This document shows, one piece after another, positions 62,940 through 64,000 of a stretch of DNA of 64,000 bases. Location: positions 107,466 through 171,465 of the forward strand of contig NZ_SGUC01000003.1 of NCBI RefSeq assembly GCF_005435165.1, written 5' to 3'. The notes beneath the pieces were generated by a model. That model was not told where the DNA came from. It worked only from the letters and a program-made list of their open reading frames with translations, and did not search any database. This DNA comes from Halorubrum sp. GN11_10-6_MGM (lineage in GTDB: Archaea > Halobacteriota > Halobacteria > Halobacteriales > Haloferacaceae). The first letter of the stretch is position 1. Each line of letters opens with the position of its first letter. The translations under genes were made by a program, and so were the position numbers.

Positions 62940-63487
62940 GGCTCGCCCTCCTCGATCCGTTCGATCTCGTCGATCGCGGCGCGGACCCCGTACCAGTAGT
63001 TCGAGCGCCCCCGGAGCGCGGCCGACAGGCGCACTCGAAGCGGGTACCCGGCTCGCTTGTGGAAGAAGGCGGCCGCGACGGGGTCGGTCGTCCACGTCCC
63101 GTCGTCGACGGCCGTCGCCGCGGCCCCCCGCGAGCAGTTGCGGTCGCGGGCGACGGCGGCGACCGCGACCTCCCGCGTCCGGTCGCGGAGGTCGCGACGG
63201 TCCCGGTAGCCGCCCGGCGCGGGGCTGGCGACCCGCGCGATCCGGTCGTCTAACTCCGCCCCGGGCACCGCGGCCGGTGCCCGCCGTTCCGGCTCGCCGG
63301 GGTCCGTCGGCAGCCGTTTCCGGTCGCGGCGCGCGTTCGCGTATCTGACCCCCTGAACCACGCCGAGGACGCCGAGCAGCGTGACGACCACCGACGCGGG
63401 CGAGATGACCGACGCCACGCCGCGGTCGAGCGCCGCGAGGAGGCCGACGGCGACCGCCAGCACCCCGGCGACGACGAGCGGTCGCAC
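62936..63487 (-). CDS. Small membrane protein of the DUF58 cluster
   Basis: 183 residues from GTG 63487. Two N-terminal spans (VVAGVLAVAVGLLAAL and SVVVTLLGVLGVVQGV), then a cytoplasmic domain with REVAVAAVARDRNCSRGAA, AAFFHKRAGYPLRVRL and WYGVRAAIDEIERIEEGEP. I think it corresponds to the haloarchaeal DUF7269 family (memory). Its stop overlaps the DUF58 start (GTGA). Function unknown. Confidence 0.78.
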   Translation of the reverse strand: MRPLVVAGVLAVAVGLLAALDRGVASVISPASVVVTLLGVLGVVQGVRYANARRDRKRLPTDPGEPERRAPAAVPGAELDDRIARVASPAPGGYRDRRDLRDRTREVAVAAVARDRNCSRGAAATAVDDGTWTTDPVAAAFFHKRAGYPLRVRLSAALRGRSNYWYGVRAAIDEIERIEEGEP

Positions 63488-63536
63488 TAGGGCCCACCCC
63501 CGTCGGACCCGGCGCCCGCGGCGGCGGAGCCGGGGC

Positions 63537-64000
63537 TCACGACTCGCCCCCGTGTCGCTCCTCGATCCGGCGCAGCGCCTCGACGGCGCGGCGCTCGCGG
63601 TCGTCGGTCGCGTCCTCGCCGCCGTACCGCACGCGCTCGAACACCTCCGTGAGCGCGGTCACCGGCTCCTCCTCGACGCCCGCCTCGATCGCGGCGTCCG
63701 CGAACTCCGCGGGCGTCGAGGAGGTCGGCCGATCGACGTCGAGGGCGTCGGTCATGTCCCGCCACGCGCGGTACACCTCGTTGTCCGCGTCGGCGGACTC
63801 GATCCGGTCCGCGGCCTCGCCGGCCGTCCGGCCGATCGCGTCGAGGTCGGGAGCCTCCTCGTCCGGGGAATCGTCCCCACCGCTCGCGTCGGCGTCGCTC
63901 TCGTCGTCGCCGCCGGCGAACAGCAGCGCGGCGACGCTCGCGATCACGGCGACGACGACGACGAACGCGAACAGGACCTGCGGCGCCGACGCCGCCCCCT
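63537..64000 (-). CDS. DUF4129-domain membrane protein, C-terminal part (partial)
   Basis: The frame continues to the right edge; about 153 residues are visible. A transmembrane helix near the edge (VLFAFVVVVAVIASVAALLFA) is followed by an Asp/Glu-rich linker and the DUF4129 core: NEVYRAWRDMTDALDVDRPTSSTPAEFADAAIEAG, then ALTEVFERVRYGGE and ALRRIEERHGGES. Such domains usually end transglutaminase-like proteins of this cluster; the N-terminal half lies outside the window. Confidence 0.85.
   Translation of the reverse strand, partial: GAASAPQVLFAFVVVVAVIASVAALLFAGGDDESDADASGGDDSPDEEAPDLDAIGRTAGEAADRIESADADNEVYRAWRDMTDALDVDRPTSSTPAEFADAAIEAGVEEEPVTALTEVFERVRYGGEDATDDRERRAVEALRRIEERHGGES

Noticed and set aside
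63488..63536. A 17-residue frame between the DUF4129 and the next gene, starting in a GTGA overlap
   Set aside because: Too short, Gly/Ala/Pro only, no own features; it is more likely the linker region between two genes of the operon.

Overview
The window comes from the chromosome of a haloarchaeon, most likely Halorubrum or a close relative (genus is inference). The DNA is very GC-rich. Nearly every protein is strongly acidic and rich in Asp, Glu, Ala and Val. Most promoters are archaeal TATA boxes 22-30 bases before the start codon, which implies leaderless mRNAs. The content is archaeal: small-subunit RFC, ABCE1, NcsA, an Smc-ScpA operon, and the halophile-specific CdrL / CdrS-FtsZ2 division locus. 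I found no rRNA, tRNA, insertion sequence or CRISPR array.

Layout. 1-5.9 kb: end of a GcvT-like gene, a PiT phosphate transporter with a 42-residue partner, a YfcE-like phosphoesterase, RfcS and the electron transfer flavoprotein etfBA. 6-12.7 kb: a membrane-tethered winged-helix protein divergent from a secreted protein, a pilin-like protein, a VTE3-like quinone methyltransferase and a CtBP-like dehydrogenase. 12.8-21.9 kb: a small HTH regulator, an EMC6-like protein with ABCE1, Sua5, a thiol-redox pair, a CNNM/CorC-like membrane protein, an HExxH protein, a beta-propeller protein and a YhhQ transporter with its own ribbon-helix-helix regulator. 22.3-30.7 kb: two giant pentapeptide-repeat proteins ending in two-helix ion channels, with a YqhA protein between them. 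30.8-33 kb: the biotin importer bioYMN behind a BirA-type operator. 33-35.2 kb: an Hdr-like membrane oxidoreductase that probably takes electrons from EtfBA to menaquinone. 35.8-41.1 kb: pstSCAB-phoU. 43.3-44.9 kb: a B12-binding mutase subunit and its chaperone MeaB. 46-54.2 kb: coiled-coil protein, Smc and ScpA in one operon, next to cdrL, cdrS and ftsZ2. 54.3-61 kb: NcsA, MtnP, a YeiH-like exporter, an Mqo-like flavoprotein, an HD protein and a phosphoribosyltransferase. 60.9-64 kb: the end of a DUF58 / DUF4129 membrane cluster cut by the window edge.

Most notable. (1) Two inverted copies of a dispersed element (2661-2870 and 55365-55666) share a 29-base identical core and other conserved blocks, while the intervening hairpins differ in sequence but keep pairing, which is the pattern of a structured RNA. 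(2) The two pentapeptide-channel proteins are built from about 94-residue super-repeats ending in acidic loops; one copy keeps a K+ channel filter and the other has lost it, although parts of the two genes are kept identical by apparent gene conversion. (3) Several operators can be read directly: a BirA site around the bioY TATA box, five GTAAGAC boxes before cdrS-ftsZ2, and a perfect 10-bp inverted repeat before the ribbon-helix-helix/yhhQ pair.
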